Assembly (NCBI RefSeq): GCF_026343945.1
Contig: NZ_JAPKNJ010000001.1
Span: 1,922,001-1,986,000, forward strand
Reading direction: 5' to 3'
Source of the DNA: Kaistia algarum
Lineage (GTDB): Bacteria; Pseudomonadota; Alphaproteobacteria; Rhizobiales; Kaistiaceae
Length of the DNA: 64,000 nt
This document shows positions 16,433 through 27,550 of the stretch, piece by piece. The notes under the pieces were generated by a model. It did not search any database. It had not been told where the DNA came from and worked only from the letters and a program-made list of their open reading frames with translations. The stretch's first letter is position 1, and each line of letters starts with the position of its first letter. The position numbers were made by a program, and so were the translations under genes.

Positions 16433-16657
16433 ATGGCCATTGATCGGCGTATCGTCTCCGGCATCCCCGCGATCACCAAGGCCCTGGCGGACTGCGGCTT
16501 GCATCTATCCGAGCGCACCGTTCGGCGGCTGCACCATGAGGGCAAGCTGCCCGGCGCCTTCCAGAGCAACCCCAGCCGCACCTCGCCGATTCGCGCGCCG
16601 CTCGACATCCTCAACGACTTTGCCAGCGGCCGTTGCCGGCAGAGCAACGCGGGGTAG
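16433..16657 (+). CDS. AlpA/excisionase-like small DNA-binding protein
   Basis: A 74-residue basic protein with a helix-turn-helix-like core (AITKALADCGLHLSERTVRRLHHEGKLPGAFQ) followed by a short tail (APLDILNDFASGR). This is the style of phage excisionases and AlpA-type activators, which sit just upstream of integrases, as here. AlpA-like regulators are also typical of PICI-type satellites. The precise role (Xis versus transcription activator) is open. Confidence 0.6.
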   Translation: MAIDRRIVSGIPAITKALADCGLHLSERTVRRLHHEGKLPGAFQSNPSRTSPIRAPLDILNDFASGRCRQSNAG

Positions 16658-16664
16658 CGGCGCC

Positions 16665-16862
16665 ATGTCCCGCCGCGCCGCCAACTTCGTCCAGGCCGAT
16701 GTTTCCCGCGCCCTTCGCGCCGCCAAGGCGGCAGGAGACGGCTGGCGCGTCGACATTTTGCCGGGTGGCGTCATCTCGATCGTCCCCGTCCGCATCACGC
16801 CGCCGGCGCATCAATCTTCGCCGGATACCACCGACGACGATGGCTCGACCATCGTTCTTTGA
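16665..16862 (+). CDS. Small hypothetical protein upstream of the integrase
   Basis: A 65-residue protein (ANFVQADVSRALRAAKAAGDGWRVDILPGGVISIVP...). This pattern is widespread as a small hypothetical protein next to integrases in Rhizobiales phages. It starts seven nt after the excisionase-like gene and ends eight nt before the integrase start, so the three are one transcript. No function is known to me. Confidence 0.6.
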   Translation: MSRRAANFVQADVSRALRAAKAAGDGWRVDILPGGVISIVPVRITPPAHQSSPDTTDDDGSTIVL

Positions 16863-16870
16863 GGCGCAGC

Positions 16871-17974
16871 ATGAAGAAGCGTCCGCCTTATTTGCACCGC
16901 GAGCGTTCGCGACACGGCAAGGTCAAGTGGTACGTGCGCCGCGATCATGGGCTGCGCACGCCGCTGGCGGAGCCCTACGACACGGATGCATTCTGGGCGG
17001 AATATCGCGCGGCTCTGGAAGGGTCGGCGGCGCCGGCGCATCGTCGCGCCACTCGCGGCACGCTCCGCTGGGCGATCGACCGCTATCGGGCGGGCTCGAC
17101 ATGGGCAGGCTATTCCAACGCGACGCGCCGGCAGCATGAAGCCATCTTCCGCAAGGTCGTTGAAACCGCTGGCGATGAGCCGCTTTCGCGAATCACCGCC
17201 AAGACGATCATCGCCGGGCGGGAGCGTCGGAAGGACCACCCGCACGCCGCCAACAATTTCCTGAAGGCAATGCGGGCGTTCTTCAAATGGGCGGCGGATG
17301 AGAAGCAGGGCGGGCTCGTCGACAAGGATCCGACCCTCGGCGTGAAGCTGCTGAAGGGTGAGAACGATGACGACGGCTTCCACACCTGGACGGAGGAGGA
17401 GGTCGAGCGTTTCGAGCAGCATTGGCCGCTAGGCACTCGGGAGCGCCTTGCACTCGATCTGCTGCTCTACACCGGGCTCCGTCGCGGCGACGTGGTGCGT
17501 CTCGGCCGGCAGCATGTGCGCAACGGCATCATTGAGTTTCGTGCCGAGAAGAACAGCGAGGCGATCACGATTCCCGTGCTGCCGCCGCGGCAGGCATCGA
17601 TCGATGGGACGAAGACGGGCGACCTGGCCTTCCTCGTGACAGCTCACGGCACGCCCTTCGTCAAAGAGAGCTTCGGCAACTGGTTTCGGAAGGCCTGCAC
17701 GGCCGCCGGCTGCCCGGGCGCCGCTCACGGGCTTCGGAAGGCCGGCGCGACCCGGTCAGCCGAGAACGGCGCGTCGGAACGCCAGCTCATGGCGATCTTC
17801 GGTTGGAAGACGAACAAGATGGCCGCGCTCTACACAAAGAAGGCGGAGCGCAAGAAACTGTCCCTCGACGCGGCGGTGACGCTGCTTCCGGGACAATCCC
17901 AGAACGTAAAACGCCCGCACCTTCGTTCGGGTGCGGGCGTTTTGCCGAAATCGCCAAAGAAATCAGGACGCTAG
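16871..17974 (+). CDS. Tyrosine integrase of island A
   Basis: A 367-residue phage-type tyrosine recombinase. The N-terminal arm- and core-binding segment (HGKVKWYVRRDHGLRTPL...) is followed by the catalytic domain: Arg in LLYTGLRRGDVVRL, H-x-x-R in AHGLRKAGATR, a GW in place of the usual GH (IFGWKTNKMAALYTKKAE), and the nucleophile Tyr in ALYTKK. The ATG at 16871 has GAGG upstream; a TTG at 16859 is an alternative. The last 20 or so codons run through a strong terminator hairpin, and the stop is seven nt from the 19-bp tRNA-derived repeat, placing this enzyme right at its attachment site. Confidence 0.9.
   Translation: MKKRPPYLHRERSRHGKVKWYVRRDHGLRTPLAEPYDTDAFWAEYRAALEGSAAPAHRRATRGTLRWAIDRYRAGSTWAGYSNATRRQHEAIFRKVVETAGDEPLSRITAKTIIAGRERRKDHPHAANNFLKAMRAFFKWAADEKQGGLVDKDPTLGVKLLKGENDDDGFHTWTEEEVERFEQHWPLGTRERLALDLLLYTGLRRGDVVRLGRQHVRNGIIEFRAEKNSEAITIPVLPPRQASIDGTKTGDLAFLVTAHGTPFVKESFGNWFRKACTAAGCPGAAHGLRKAGATRSAENGASERQLMAIFGWKTNKMAALYTKKAERKKLSLDAAVTLLPGQSQNVKRPHLRSGAGVLPKSPKKSGR
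17908..17943 (+). terminator. Rho-independent terminator inside the integrase 3' end
   Basis: Perfect 11-bp arms ACGCCCGCACC (17911-17921) and GGTGCGGGCGT (17930-17940) with an 8-nt loop, preceded by AAA and followed by TTT. The hairpin lies within the last codons of the integrase frame. It would end the island A operon before the attachment site. Confidence 0.8.
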
Positions 17975-17980
17975 AAAATG

Positions 17981-17999
17981 AATGGTGCCCAGAAGAGGA
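17981..17999. repeat. 19-bp attachment-site repeat (island A/B junction), copy of the tRNA-Leu 3' end
   Basis: The 19-mer aatggtgcccagaagagga is identical to 30985-31003, which covers the last 17 nt of tRNA-Leu(CAG) plus two flanking bases. It marks both the right edge of island A and the left edge of island B. Confidence 0.85.
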
Positions 18000-18061
18000 A
18001 AGGGCAGATCCCCACTCATGCTATTGAAAAAACTGATGAATTAAGCCTGTCCGCGCCGCGT

Positions 18062-18072
18062 TGTATAGCAGT
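18062..18072. repeat. Putative integrase arm-type site, left copy
   Basis: TGTATAGCAGT, identical and in the same orientation to 30913-30923. It lies 63 bp inside the left 19-bp core repeat. The near-equal offset at both island ends supports an arm-binding function. Confidence 0.5.
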
Positions 18073-18217
18073 TCTGTTGGGCGCCGGCAACCCGCGAACG
18101 AACTCGGCTTGCTGCGGCAGCGGAGGCCGCCGATGGCGGAAACGGAAGGAGCGTTTTGTTCCGTGCCGAAAATCTGAACGGTGCCCTCGACAGGACTCGA
18201 AGCTTGTCCCCCCGTCC

Positions 18218-18907
18218 CTACCCCTCCATCTCCTTCGGGTCGGTCCTAACGGGAGCGGGTTGCAGCGCATGGCCGCCGAGGATCGCGATAGTCCTCGGGA
18301 CGGCGGCAATCACCAGCCCAGCTTGCGTGAGTTCTTCGAGGGCGATGGGGAAGCCCGCGATCATGAGCGCCACCGCAGCGTGGTTGATGGCCGGCTCGGC
18401 CGGAACATCCGACTGCAGGTCGGCCAATCGGCTGACGAACGCCTCGACGGCATATGATGCGTCGTGATGGTGATCCGTTCCTTTCGCCTCGCCAGTCACC
18501 AGCGCTTCCCAGACGAACAGTCCCGAGTTCCATTGTCGAAATCGCTCCACCGATGTGGTGGCGGGAACGACGCCATTGACGGCCAAGGCAGAGAAGCACC
18601 AAGGCATCAGGGCAAGCGCTGCGCCAAGCGCTCCGCAGCCCGCACCGGCCGACCAAGCCCGCCGGAGGACGAGTTCCGCGCCGCCGCGGCTTGAGGTGAT
18701 CCGGGCGAACTCGCTGCGGCGCGGCGTCCAAATCGGCGCTTCGAAGCCCAGCGCGACCAACTCGCCTCGCTGGAGACGCAGTGCGACGCGGAATAGCGCG
18801 GCAGCAAATGTCTCCGGTCCACCGGTTTCGCCTTCGTTGTCCGCCCAGCCAACGTTCCTTGGACTGCCGACATCAACACAGAAGACATAGACGCTGGTTT
18901 CCGGCAT
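18218..18907 (-). CDS. DUF429-like (RNase H-fold) hypothetical protein
   Basis: A 229-residue protein starting with CVDVGSPRNVGWA, an Asp-containing first strand as in RNase H-like folds. It continues with ALGFEAPIWTPRR and RRAWSAGAGCGALGAALALMPW. This combination recalls DUF429-type predicted nucleases found in mobile and defence loci; the assignment is from memory. GGGGAG precedes the ATG. It is the first gene of island B from the left attachment site and is transcribed toward it. Catalytic competence cannot be judged. Confidence 0.6.
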   Translation of the reverse strand: MPETSVYVFCVDVGSPRNVGWADNEGETGGPETFAAALFRVALRLQRGELVALGFEAPIWTPRRSEFARITSSRGGAELVLRRAWSAGAGCGALGAALALMPWCFSALAVNGVVPATTSVERFRQWNSGLFVWEALVTGEAKGTDHHHDASYAVEAFVSRLADLQSDVPAEPAINHAAVALMIAGFPIALEELTQAGLVIAAVPRTIAILGGHALQPAPVRTDPKEMEG

Positions 18908-19043
18908 CCGACTCCCCCCGTTCGATGAAGGAGTGTCGCTCTCTTCAGGCGAGGAAGTCGAGCCAGGGGGATACGAAAAACCCCTCAGAAAGCGAGACGC
19001 CGAAGCCGAGCAATTCCGAGCCTCCGTCGAGGCCTTCCAGATT

Positions 19044-19069
19044 ATACGATAATCACTTGTTTTTCGTAT
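19044..19069 (+). promoter_or_regulatory. Inverted repeat upstream of the serine recombinase (possible res subsite or operator)
   Basis: ATACGA (19044-19049) and TCGTAT (19064-19069) form an inverted repeat with a 14-bp AT-rich spacer, 46 bp before the recombinase start. Resolvases typically bind spaced inverted repeats just upstream of their own genes for recombination and autoregulation. Confidence 0.4.
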
Positions 19070-19114
19070 GGCATGGCGCTACCGTCCGCCATCCCTTCCC
19101 GATGAACGAGACCG

Positions 19115-19762
19115 ATGATGAAGACGACCAAGCGCGTGGCCCTGTATCTCCGTGTCAGCACCTCGGGCCAGACCGTCGAGAACCAGCGGCTGGAGCTGGA
19201 GGGCGTGGCCGCGCGCCATGGCTGGGAGGTCGTGGCTACGTTCGAGGATGCCGGTATTTCGGGCGCCAAGGGTCGGGACCAGCGGCCGGGGCTCGACGCA
19301 ATGATGAAGGCGGTCACCCGCCGCGAGGTAGACCTGGTCGCCGCCTGGAGCGTGGACCGGCTCGGCCGCTCGCTGGTGGATTTGCTCAGCCTCTTGCGGG
19401 ATCTGCACGAGAAGGGCGTGGACCTCTACCTGCACATCCAGGGCCTCGATACCTCCACATCCTCCGGCAAGGCGATGTTCCAGATGATGGGAGTGTTCGC
19501 CGAGTTCGAGCGCGCCATGATCACCGAGCGCGTCAATGCCGGACTGTCGCGCGCCAAGGCCAACGGCACCAAGCTCGGCAGGCCCGCGCGAGGCACCGAG
19601 AAGGACCGCAAGAAGGCCGCAGAGTGGTCGCGCGTTCATGCCCAGGTCCTGGAGGCGAGAGCGGCTGGCAAGGGCAAGGTGAAGATTGCCAAGGAACTCG
19701 GCATCGGCGTCAGCACGGTCGACAAGATCGTGCGGGAGATGGCCGCCAGCCCTTCTTCGTGA
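19115..19762 (+). CDS. Serine recombinase (resolvase/invertase family)
   Basis: A 215-residue small serine recombinase. The catalytic domain has YLRVSTSGQTVENQ (nucleophile Ser in RVSTSGQ), then DRLGRSLVDLL, MMGVFAEFERAMITERVNAGLSRAK (long E helix) and the linker LGRP. The C-terminus (ARAAGKGKVKIAKELGIGVSTVDKIVREM) is a Hin-like helix-turn-helix. All landmarks are intact. Such enzymes resolve cointegrates, invert segments or stabilise plasmid-like elements. Together with the downstream ParB-like gene it suggests a plasmid-derived maintenance block in island B. Confidence 0.92.
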   Translation: MMKTTKRVALYLRVSTSGQTVENQRLELEGVAARHGWEVVATFEDAGISGAKGRDQRPGLDAMMKAVTRREVDLVAAWSVDRLGRSLVDLLSLLRDLHEKGVDLYLHIQGLDTSTSSGKAMFQMMGVFAEFERAMITERVNAGLSRAKANGTKLGRPARGTEKDRKKAAEWSRVHAQVLEARAAGKGKVKIAKELGIGVSTVDKIVREMAASPSS

Positions 19763-20077
19763 ACCGGAAGGGAAAGAGTGTCGCCGCTGCCTTGGGGATG
19801 CATGGCGCAGATCCGCATGGCCGGATGAGGTTCCATCCATATCCACAAGGACGGTCACGGACGACGTGTCATTGCTGCGCATGTATGTGGCCAAGGCGTT
19901 GGCCGCAGCCAGCAACACCGCCCAGCGCTCCCGACAGCGCTCACCGATACCGGGTATTGACCCTAGCCGAGGTCTCGGTCTAGTCGGGCTGCTCGACGGC
20001 GTCACCCCGCTTTTGATCCTTTCGCGCCTGTCTCCACGGGGATGGATGCCAATATCCTGCAATCGTCCTGAGGCCCC
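19763..20077. other. Intergenic region downstream of the serine recombinase
   Basis: 315 nt with no convincing gene. A long antisense frame crosses it but has no recognisable protein text. The sequence may be degenerate plasmid or phage DNA, and it must include the promoter of the next operon. Confidence 0.35.
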
Positions 20078-20743
20078 ATGATCCGACCCTGTCGCGCGCC
20101 GGGATGCACCGCGAGCACGACCCGCTACGGCCTCTTCTGCCCGACGCACAAGAGCAACCTGCGGCGCCACGGGCACCCTGAGCAGAGCGCCGTCACCAAG
20201 GCCGAGCTGAAGCCGTTCGTGGCGCTGGTTCGCGCGCGCATCGAGAAGAATGCCGAGAACGCCACCTGGACGCATTGCGAAGCCCGTTGGCTGACCGCTG
20301 CCGACCACGCGCGGGGCATCGTCGCGCAGGCTCAGCGGGGCCTACCGGGCAACCGTCATGAGCGGATTGCGGCTCAGCAGGTGGCAGCGCTGGCGGACAC
20401 GCTCTCGCCGCGCGATCTCATCGAGACGGCCTTCGCGGTCTTCCTTCTCCAAGATCACGACCCGAGGCGGTTCCGCTCGGATGATGCCTTCAGGGCACAG
20501 CTCGTGCGCCGCCTAAGGGGGCTCTCGGAGGGGAATATAGCCGAATGGACGGGCAGCAGCGTCGGACGCCTGAAGCGTGTCCAACGGGACATTCCGCCGA
20601 AGTCCGTGGCCATCATCGGACAGTGGATTGCCGAAGCCGTTGGTGGTGTTGGCGTCCACCTCGCGCGACTTGAAGAGCGCGACAGAAAGGAACGCGAAGC
20701 CCGAGCCGGCGATCTCGCGGCAGCGATGAAGGAATTGCAGTGA
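20078..20743 (+). CDS. Hypothetical protein with an N-terminal zinc-ribbon-like motif
   Basis: A 221-residue protein. It begins CRAPGCTASTTRYGLFCPTHKSNLRRHGHPEQ, a C-x4-C...C-x2-H arrangement typical of small zinc-binding modules in mobile-element proteins. The middle is helical (LIETAFAVFLLQDHDPRRF). The end has RRLRGLSEGNIAEWTGSSVGRLKRVQRDIPPKSVAIIGQWIAEAVGG and a charged coiled coil. Its stop overlaps the ParB-like start (TGATG), so the two are co-translated. It is likely a DNA-binding accessory of that protein, but I do not recognise it. Confidence 0.6.
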   Translation: MIRPCRAPGCTASTTRYGLFCPTHKSNLRRHGHPEQSAVTKAELKPFVALVRARIEKNAENATWTHCEARWLTAADHARGIVAQAQRGLPGNRHERIAAQQVAALADTLSPRDLIETAFAVFLLQDHDPRRFRSDDAFRAQLVRRLRGLSEGNIAEWTGSSVGRLKRVQRDIPPKSVAIIGQWIAEAVGGVGVHLARLEERDRKEREARAGDLAAAMKELQ

Positions 20744-21612
20744 TGGAAGAAGCCGTGCCGCAGACCGAACCCGCCGTGGCCATGGAGGCCGAGGCGGCCG
20801 ACAATCTCGACGTATTCGAACCTTCGCGCCTCATGGCCGAGTTGAAGGAGAAGGCCAAGCAGCCTTCGCCCGAGAATTTGCCCGATCAGCTACCCTGGCA
20901 TGCGATCAAGACGCTTCCTGGATTGTTCCAGCCACGAGGTTCGGATGGCACCGACGAGAAGCACATCCAAGACCTAAAGAGAGCTGTGGAGAACCAAGGT
21001 GCGCTGGAGCCGGTCGAGGTAATGTGGATCGGCAGTGATCCCTATCTGATCGATGGCCACCACCGAATGTTCGCCTATGAGCAGGCGGGGTTCGACGGAC
21101 TGATCCCGGTCAAGACATTCACGGGCACGGTCGAGGAAGCCGTATTGGCGGCTGGAGCCGCGAACAGCAAGGCCAAGCTACCGATGGATAGCCAAACCCG
21201 GCAGAACTATGCGTGGAAGCTGGTTCTGTTGGGCGGGTACTCCAAGGCCGAGACCGCCAAGGCGGCGAGTGTGTCGGAGCGCACCATCGCCAACATGCGC
21301 ACAGCGAAAAAGAAGCTAGGTGTCGATGCGATCCACTACGATATCTGGTGGAGGGCGCTACAGGCCGCCAACGGTGTTGGTGATGAGCCTTTCGACCCCG
21401 ACGCACACGATGATTGGCTGGAGCAACAAGCCCAAGCCTATGCGGACCGGCTCACACATGAGTTCACCAACAAGCTGTCACGAAATCCGGAGATCGCCGG
21501 GCGCGCGCTCGCAATCTATTTCGGACGGAACCTGCCAGACGTGGTGGTCGAACTGCAGCACCACGCCGACAGGATCAAGCGAGAGGACGAGGGATTGGAA
21601 CCGGACTTCTGA
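20743..21612 (+). CDS. ParB/sulfiredoxin-like nuclease-domain protein with HTH
   Basis: A 289-residue protein. Residues about 60-135 form a ParB N-terminal-like domain (HIQDLKRAVENQGALEPVEVMWIGSDPYLIDGHHRMFAYEQAG). The DGHHR motif marks the CTP/ATP-binding ParB/Srx fold. Residues about 150-185 are a HTH (GGYSKAETAKAASVSERTIANMRTAKKKLG). The C-terminal part is helical and unknown. No ParA is present, so it is more likely a mobile-element regulator or maintenance factor than a true partition protein. ATG 20743 is used; a GTG one codon earlier is possible. Confidence 0.75.
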   Translation: MEEAVPQTEPAVAMEAEAADNLDVFEPSRLMAELKEKAKQPSPENLPDQLPWHAIKTLPGLFQPRGSDGTDEKHIQDLKRAVENQGALEPVEVMWIGSDPYLIDGHHRMFAYEQAGFDGLIPVKTFTGTVEEAVLAAGAANSKAKLPMDSQTRQNYAWKLVLLGGYSKAETAKAASVSERTIANMRTAKKKLGVDAIHYDIWWRALQAANGVGDEPFDPDAHDDWLEQQAQAYADRLTHEFTNKLSRNPEIAGRALAIYFGRNLPDVVVELQHHADRIKREDEGLEPDF

Positions 21613-21616
21613 GGGG

Positions 21617-21656
21617 GCGCCTGTGCATCCCTTAGGTCGTGCATATGCATAGGCGC
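21617..21656. terminator. Hairpin between convergent ParB-like and hsdR genes
   Basis: Arms GCGCCT-g-TGCAT (21617-21628) and ATGCA-t-AGGCGC (21645-21656) pair with one bulge. It sits exactly between two convergent stops and could terminate transcription in both directions, although T-runs are absent. Confidence 0.5.
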
Positions 21657-21667
21657 GAGGCTGCTGC

Positions 21668-24820
<3,153 letters not shown>

Positions 24821-24839
24821 CGCCCCCGCTACAAGCCTC

Positions 24840-25256
24840 CTAGACGACTACGCGTGTGGCAGACGCAGCGAACAGCTGATCAAGAACGACCCCCAACTCC
24901 TCAAACCGGTCGATAGAAATTCGCACAAGGTCCGCGTCGCCAAGCTGTGGCATCCGCTCCAGCGCACTGTGGCGACCGTAAAGGACGTTGCCGCGCCTCC
25001 CCGTCCTTGTTCGGAGAGATGATGCCATCGAAACCGCGCCCTTCGACGACAGTGGGCCGGCCGCCTTTAGCGCCATCCACAAATTGACCGGACTAGCGAC
25101 GTCTTGCTCGAACATGATTTCAAGCGGCGTACCGCTGGGCGCCGCCAGGATGTAACGCCGCGCCTTACTGGGTTGGTGGCGCAGTGGGTGTTCACTTGCA
25201 ATTGCATCCAGCACACCCACCACGGCCCGCTTCAGAGTCATTCGATCAACGCTCAC
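24840..25256 (-). CDS. Hypothetical protein within the restriction-modification operon
   Basis: A 138-residue protein of unknown function. GTG 25256 has GGAGG at proper distance and is preferred over a TTG two codons upstream. The text includes [28 protein letters not shown], a basic middle ([26 protein letters not shown]) and [24 protein letters not shown]. It lies between the Mrr-like nuclease and hsdR with gaps of 57 and 19 nt, so it is part of the operon. It may be an accessory or small regulator. I recognise no domain. Confidence 0.5.
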   Translation of the reverse strand: MSVDRMTLKRAVVGVLDAIASEHPLRHQPSKARRYILAAPSGTPLEIMFEQDVASPVNLWMALKAAGPLSSKGAVSMASSLRTRTGRRGNVLYGRHSALERMPQLGDADLVRISIDRFEELGVVLDQLFAASATRVVV

Positions 25257-25313
25257 TCGCAAGCCTCCTCCAGCTCCAGTGCTTCCGGCGACTGGGCCTC
25301 GCGCACAAATCGC

Positions 25314-26294
25314 TCACGCCAGAACAAGTCCTCGCTTGAGCCCGAGACGCGCCTGAAACTCAGTTGGAATATCGTCCCAGTGCTCGACGAGCAGGTCGAC
25401 GAGCTGGCTGCCATTGATCAGGCCGATGCGTGGAAAGCCCGACTCGACCGCAACTTCCAAGGCTTGTTTCTGGAAATCGGCCGTCGTGATGAAGGCGCCC
25501 TGCCCGCCGAACGGAATGGCTTGGCGGAGCGCCCGAACGGTGCCGGCGGATATCTTGCTGCCAATCTTGTAGCGCTTAGCCTGAACGAAGATCTTCACCT
25601 TGGCGAGGTTGGACGCATTCAGCTCGCCGGTTGCATCCACGCCCCCGTCTCCCGTCATCCCGACGACTTCGGAGCCTTCGAAACCGAGGGCCGTCAGAAG
25701 ATGGCCGACGAGGATTTCAAACTCCTTGTCATCGAGGCGCAGTACCTGTTCGAGGACTGCGCCATAGGGGTCATAGGCTGCGGCAACGCGAGGCGGTAAC
25801 TCGGAGACCTGCCCCGTGGCCAAGAGCACTTCATCCGCCTGCGAGATTCCGAAGACGGTCAGGGATGCGCGCAACGTGTTCTGGAGCGGGACGGAAAGAC
25901 TGCTGCGGATCAGAGGTTTCTTGAACCAGTTCACCCTGCGCCGATGCGGCAGGGGGCAGGCTGCATCGTCAGGCTGCCAATAGTACGCACCCTCGACCCT
26001 CCCGCACCGGAGCAGTTCCGTGTTGGCGTCTGGCGTGATGACGAGATCACCAGCCGCCATCTCAATGACGAAGCGCGCGATTTGCCCAGTCTGCTGGCCA
26101 ACGACATAATTGCTGTGGTCCGGGAAGGCCTGTCGGTACCGTTCGACAAGCTTCTGCCGGTCCTTGTCCTCAGCCAGATCGGGAATTTCGCCCCAACCAA
26201 TGGCGACATAGCCGCCCTGCACAAATGCTTCTGCATAGCGCCCGCTTTCGGCGCGCACACACCAGGCACGAGCGGAGGAGAGGGCGGCGTTCAT
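25314..26294 (-). CDS. Mrr-family restriction endonuclease
   Basis: A 326-residue predicted type IV-style nuclease. The C-terminal Mrr catalytic domain has EFEILVGHLLTALGFEGSEVVGMTGDGGVDATG (Asp about 220) and VKIFVQAKRYKIG (Q238-A-K240), the PD-QxK form of the PD-(D/E)xK fold. The N-terminal 160 residues (ARAWCVRAESGRYAEAFVQGGYVAIGWGEI) are an additional, probably substrate-sensing domain seen in restriction-system proteins. The start overlaps the hsdS stop by 4 nt. Mrr enzymes cut modified DNA, so its place inside an hsd operon is notable. Confidence 0.88.
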   Translation of the reverse strand: MNAALSSARAWCVRAESGRYAEAFVQGGYVAIGWGEIPDLAEDKDRQKLVERYRQAFPDHSNYVVGQQTGQIARFVIEMAAGDLVITPDANTELLRCGRVEGAYYWQPDDAACPLPHRRRVNWFKKPLIRSSLSVPLQNTLRASLTVFGISQADEVLLATGQVSELPPRVAAAYDPYGAVLEQVLRLDDKEFEILVGHLLTALGFEGSEVVGMTGDGGVDATGELNASNLAKVKIFVQAKRYKIGSKISAGTVRALRQAIPFGGQGAFITTADFQKQALEVAVESGFPRIGLINGSQLVDLLVEHWDDIPTEFQARLGLKRGLVLA

Positions 26295-27550
26295 TCTGCG
26301 GCCTGCTTTCGTGCTTCTGCTTCCCAGATCCGCACCTCGCCTGACATCAATCGAGGCAGCAGATAGTCGCGGCTGTCGACGAGGGTAAGGTTCTCGGACA
26401 GATTGTGGTCTACCAGTTGGTACAGGCTCGCTGCGAGGTCATCAAACCGAGCGATAGCCGGCATCGGAGGCGTGACAACATTCACTTCGTGCACATGATT
26501 TCTATTGAGCGTCGGCACCGCGGACCCCGCATTATAGGACTGAAGGTCCAGGCCTCGAAGCAGGTGGTATGCGTAGATCGGCGTTGAGCGAGGAAACTCC
26601 TTGACCCAAAGGGAGGTATTGAGGGGCCAAAAATCCTGATGAACTAAGAAGACGTTGCCTAACACCCCGCTTCGTCCAGTGCACACGCCGGGCGCCCGCA
26701 CTTTGTACTCGTTATGCATTCCGTTGGGGCCACTTGCAGCGATAACGGGATAGGCCCCGTCGGTCCGGTCTGGTTTCGGAAGGTCAAATCCACGCTGGAG
26801 CACGAGACTGTCTCGGAGTGGTCGTAATTCCCAACCTTCCGGCAATCCCTCAAGTCCAAGTTCATCGGGGAACAGCGCGGCAAGCTCAGCCGCTCGGGCG
26901 GGGTCTGTGGTCACGCCGCCCATGATGGCGACCGGGTCGGTGGCGCCCTCGATCTTGCGGCGGACGGGGCCGAAGTCGACGAACCAGTCGCGGAAGATCG
27001 CCTGCGCCATGGCCTCCAGCGCTTCGTTCAACCTCTGGTTCAGCTCGATCTTCTCGTCGAGGCCCATAAGGAGGTTCGCGAGCATCTGCTGCTCTTCAAA
27101 GGGAACATCCGGGATAGGCAGCGACACCAGACGGTCAGTCGAGAGAACACCAGTGCCATGGCCAGCTGCGCTCACCCGTTCGAGTAGCTGAGTTCTATTG
27201 GCCAACAAGGCATAATAGAGAAAGTGAGGATCGATTCCGTTATTCGCGACTACGGCTTTGATGTCCTGATTGAAGGTGAGGGGTGTATCGCTAAAGACCA
27301 CGCGTATTTCGGTGTGCAGAGACATCCCTCGAACAGCAACGAAGCTTGAGTGAGCCGGAGCCAGCCGAGTGCCGTTGCCAATTGCTTCGGTTGCAACGCT
27401 CTGGTCCGTCTCGCCAGTCCACCGTCCCATGTCTTTGGGAGTCAACCAAGGCACTCGGCCGTCCCAAAGTTTCGGCTGGGTTTTGCGCGGCGTTCCACCA
27501 GAAAATAACCTGGCTACCTTGCTCAGCGGCACAGTCTGGAATGCGGTCAT
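26291..27550 (-). CDS. hsdS: Type I restriction-modification specificity subunit (HsdS)
   Basis: A 419-residue specificity subunit with two target-recognition domains. The first begins [16 protein letters not shown]... and the second near [19 protein letters not shown]. Each is followed by a conserved helical spacer ([47 protein letters not shown], and [38 protein letters not shown]). The two half-sites should give a bipartite target that cannot be deduced here. Starts and stops overlap by 4 nt with hsdM and the Mrr gene. GC is lower than in the neighbours, which is usual for exchangeable hsdS genes. Confidence 0.94.
   Translation of the reverse strand: MTAFQTVPLSKVARLFSGGTPRKTQPKLWDGRVPWLTPKDMGRWTGETDQSVATEAIGNGTRLAPAHSSFVAVRGMSLHTEIRVVFSDTPLTFNQDIKAVVANNGIDPHFLYYALLANRTQLLERVSAAGHGTGVLSTDRLVSLPIPDVPFEEQQMLANLLMGLDEKIELNQRLNEALEAMAQAIFRDWFVDFGPVRRKIEGATDPVAIMGGVTTDPARAAELAALFPDELGLEGLPEGWELRPLRDSLVLQRGFDLPKPDRTDGAYPVIAASGPNGMHNEYKVRAPGVCTGRSGVLGNVFLVHQDFWPLNTSLWVKEFPRSTPIYAYHLLRGLDLQSYNAGSAVPTLNRNHVHEVNVVTPPMPAIARFDDLAASLYQLVDHNLSENLTLVDSRDYLLPRLMSGEVRIWEAEARKQAAE

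Larger units (their letters stand above)
5217..17980. mobile_element. Island A: tail-less HK97-type head/packaging island with integrase (candidate phage satellite)
   Basis: The gene order is protease, major capsid, two small genes, HNH/P-loop, connector, TerS, TerL, cargo ATPase, unknown gene, XRE, early operon, excisionase-like protein, integrase. The right end is fixed by a 19-bp copy of the tRNA-Leu 3' end at 17981-17999, seven nt after the integrase stop. The left end is uncertain: no matching repeat was found near 5.0-5.6 kb, and a truncated methyltransferase abuts the first phage gene. Portal, tail, lysis and replication genes are absent. Capsid-forming PICIs are the closest described concept; a decayed prophage is the alternative. 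Confidence 0.7.

Noticed and set aside
5605..17974. Complete, inducible prophage
   Set aside because: No portal, tail, baseplate, lysis or replication gene is visible, so it cannot make complete virions alone.
19763..20077. Decayed gene downstream of the serine recombinase
   Set aside because: A short hydrophobic-looking stretch occurs in the antisense frame, but nothing can be matched to a known protein.
19079..20308. 409-codon minus-strand frame across the serine recombinase
   Set aside because: It covers an unmistakable serine recombinase on the plus strand; the predicted text has no domain pattern.
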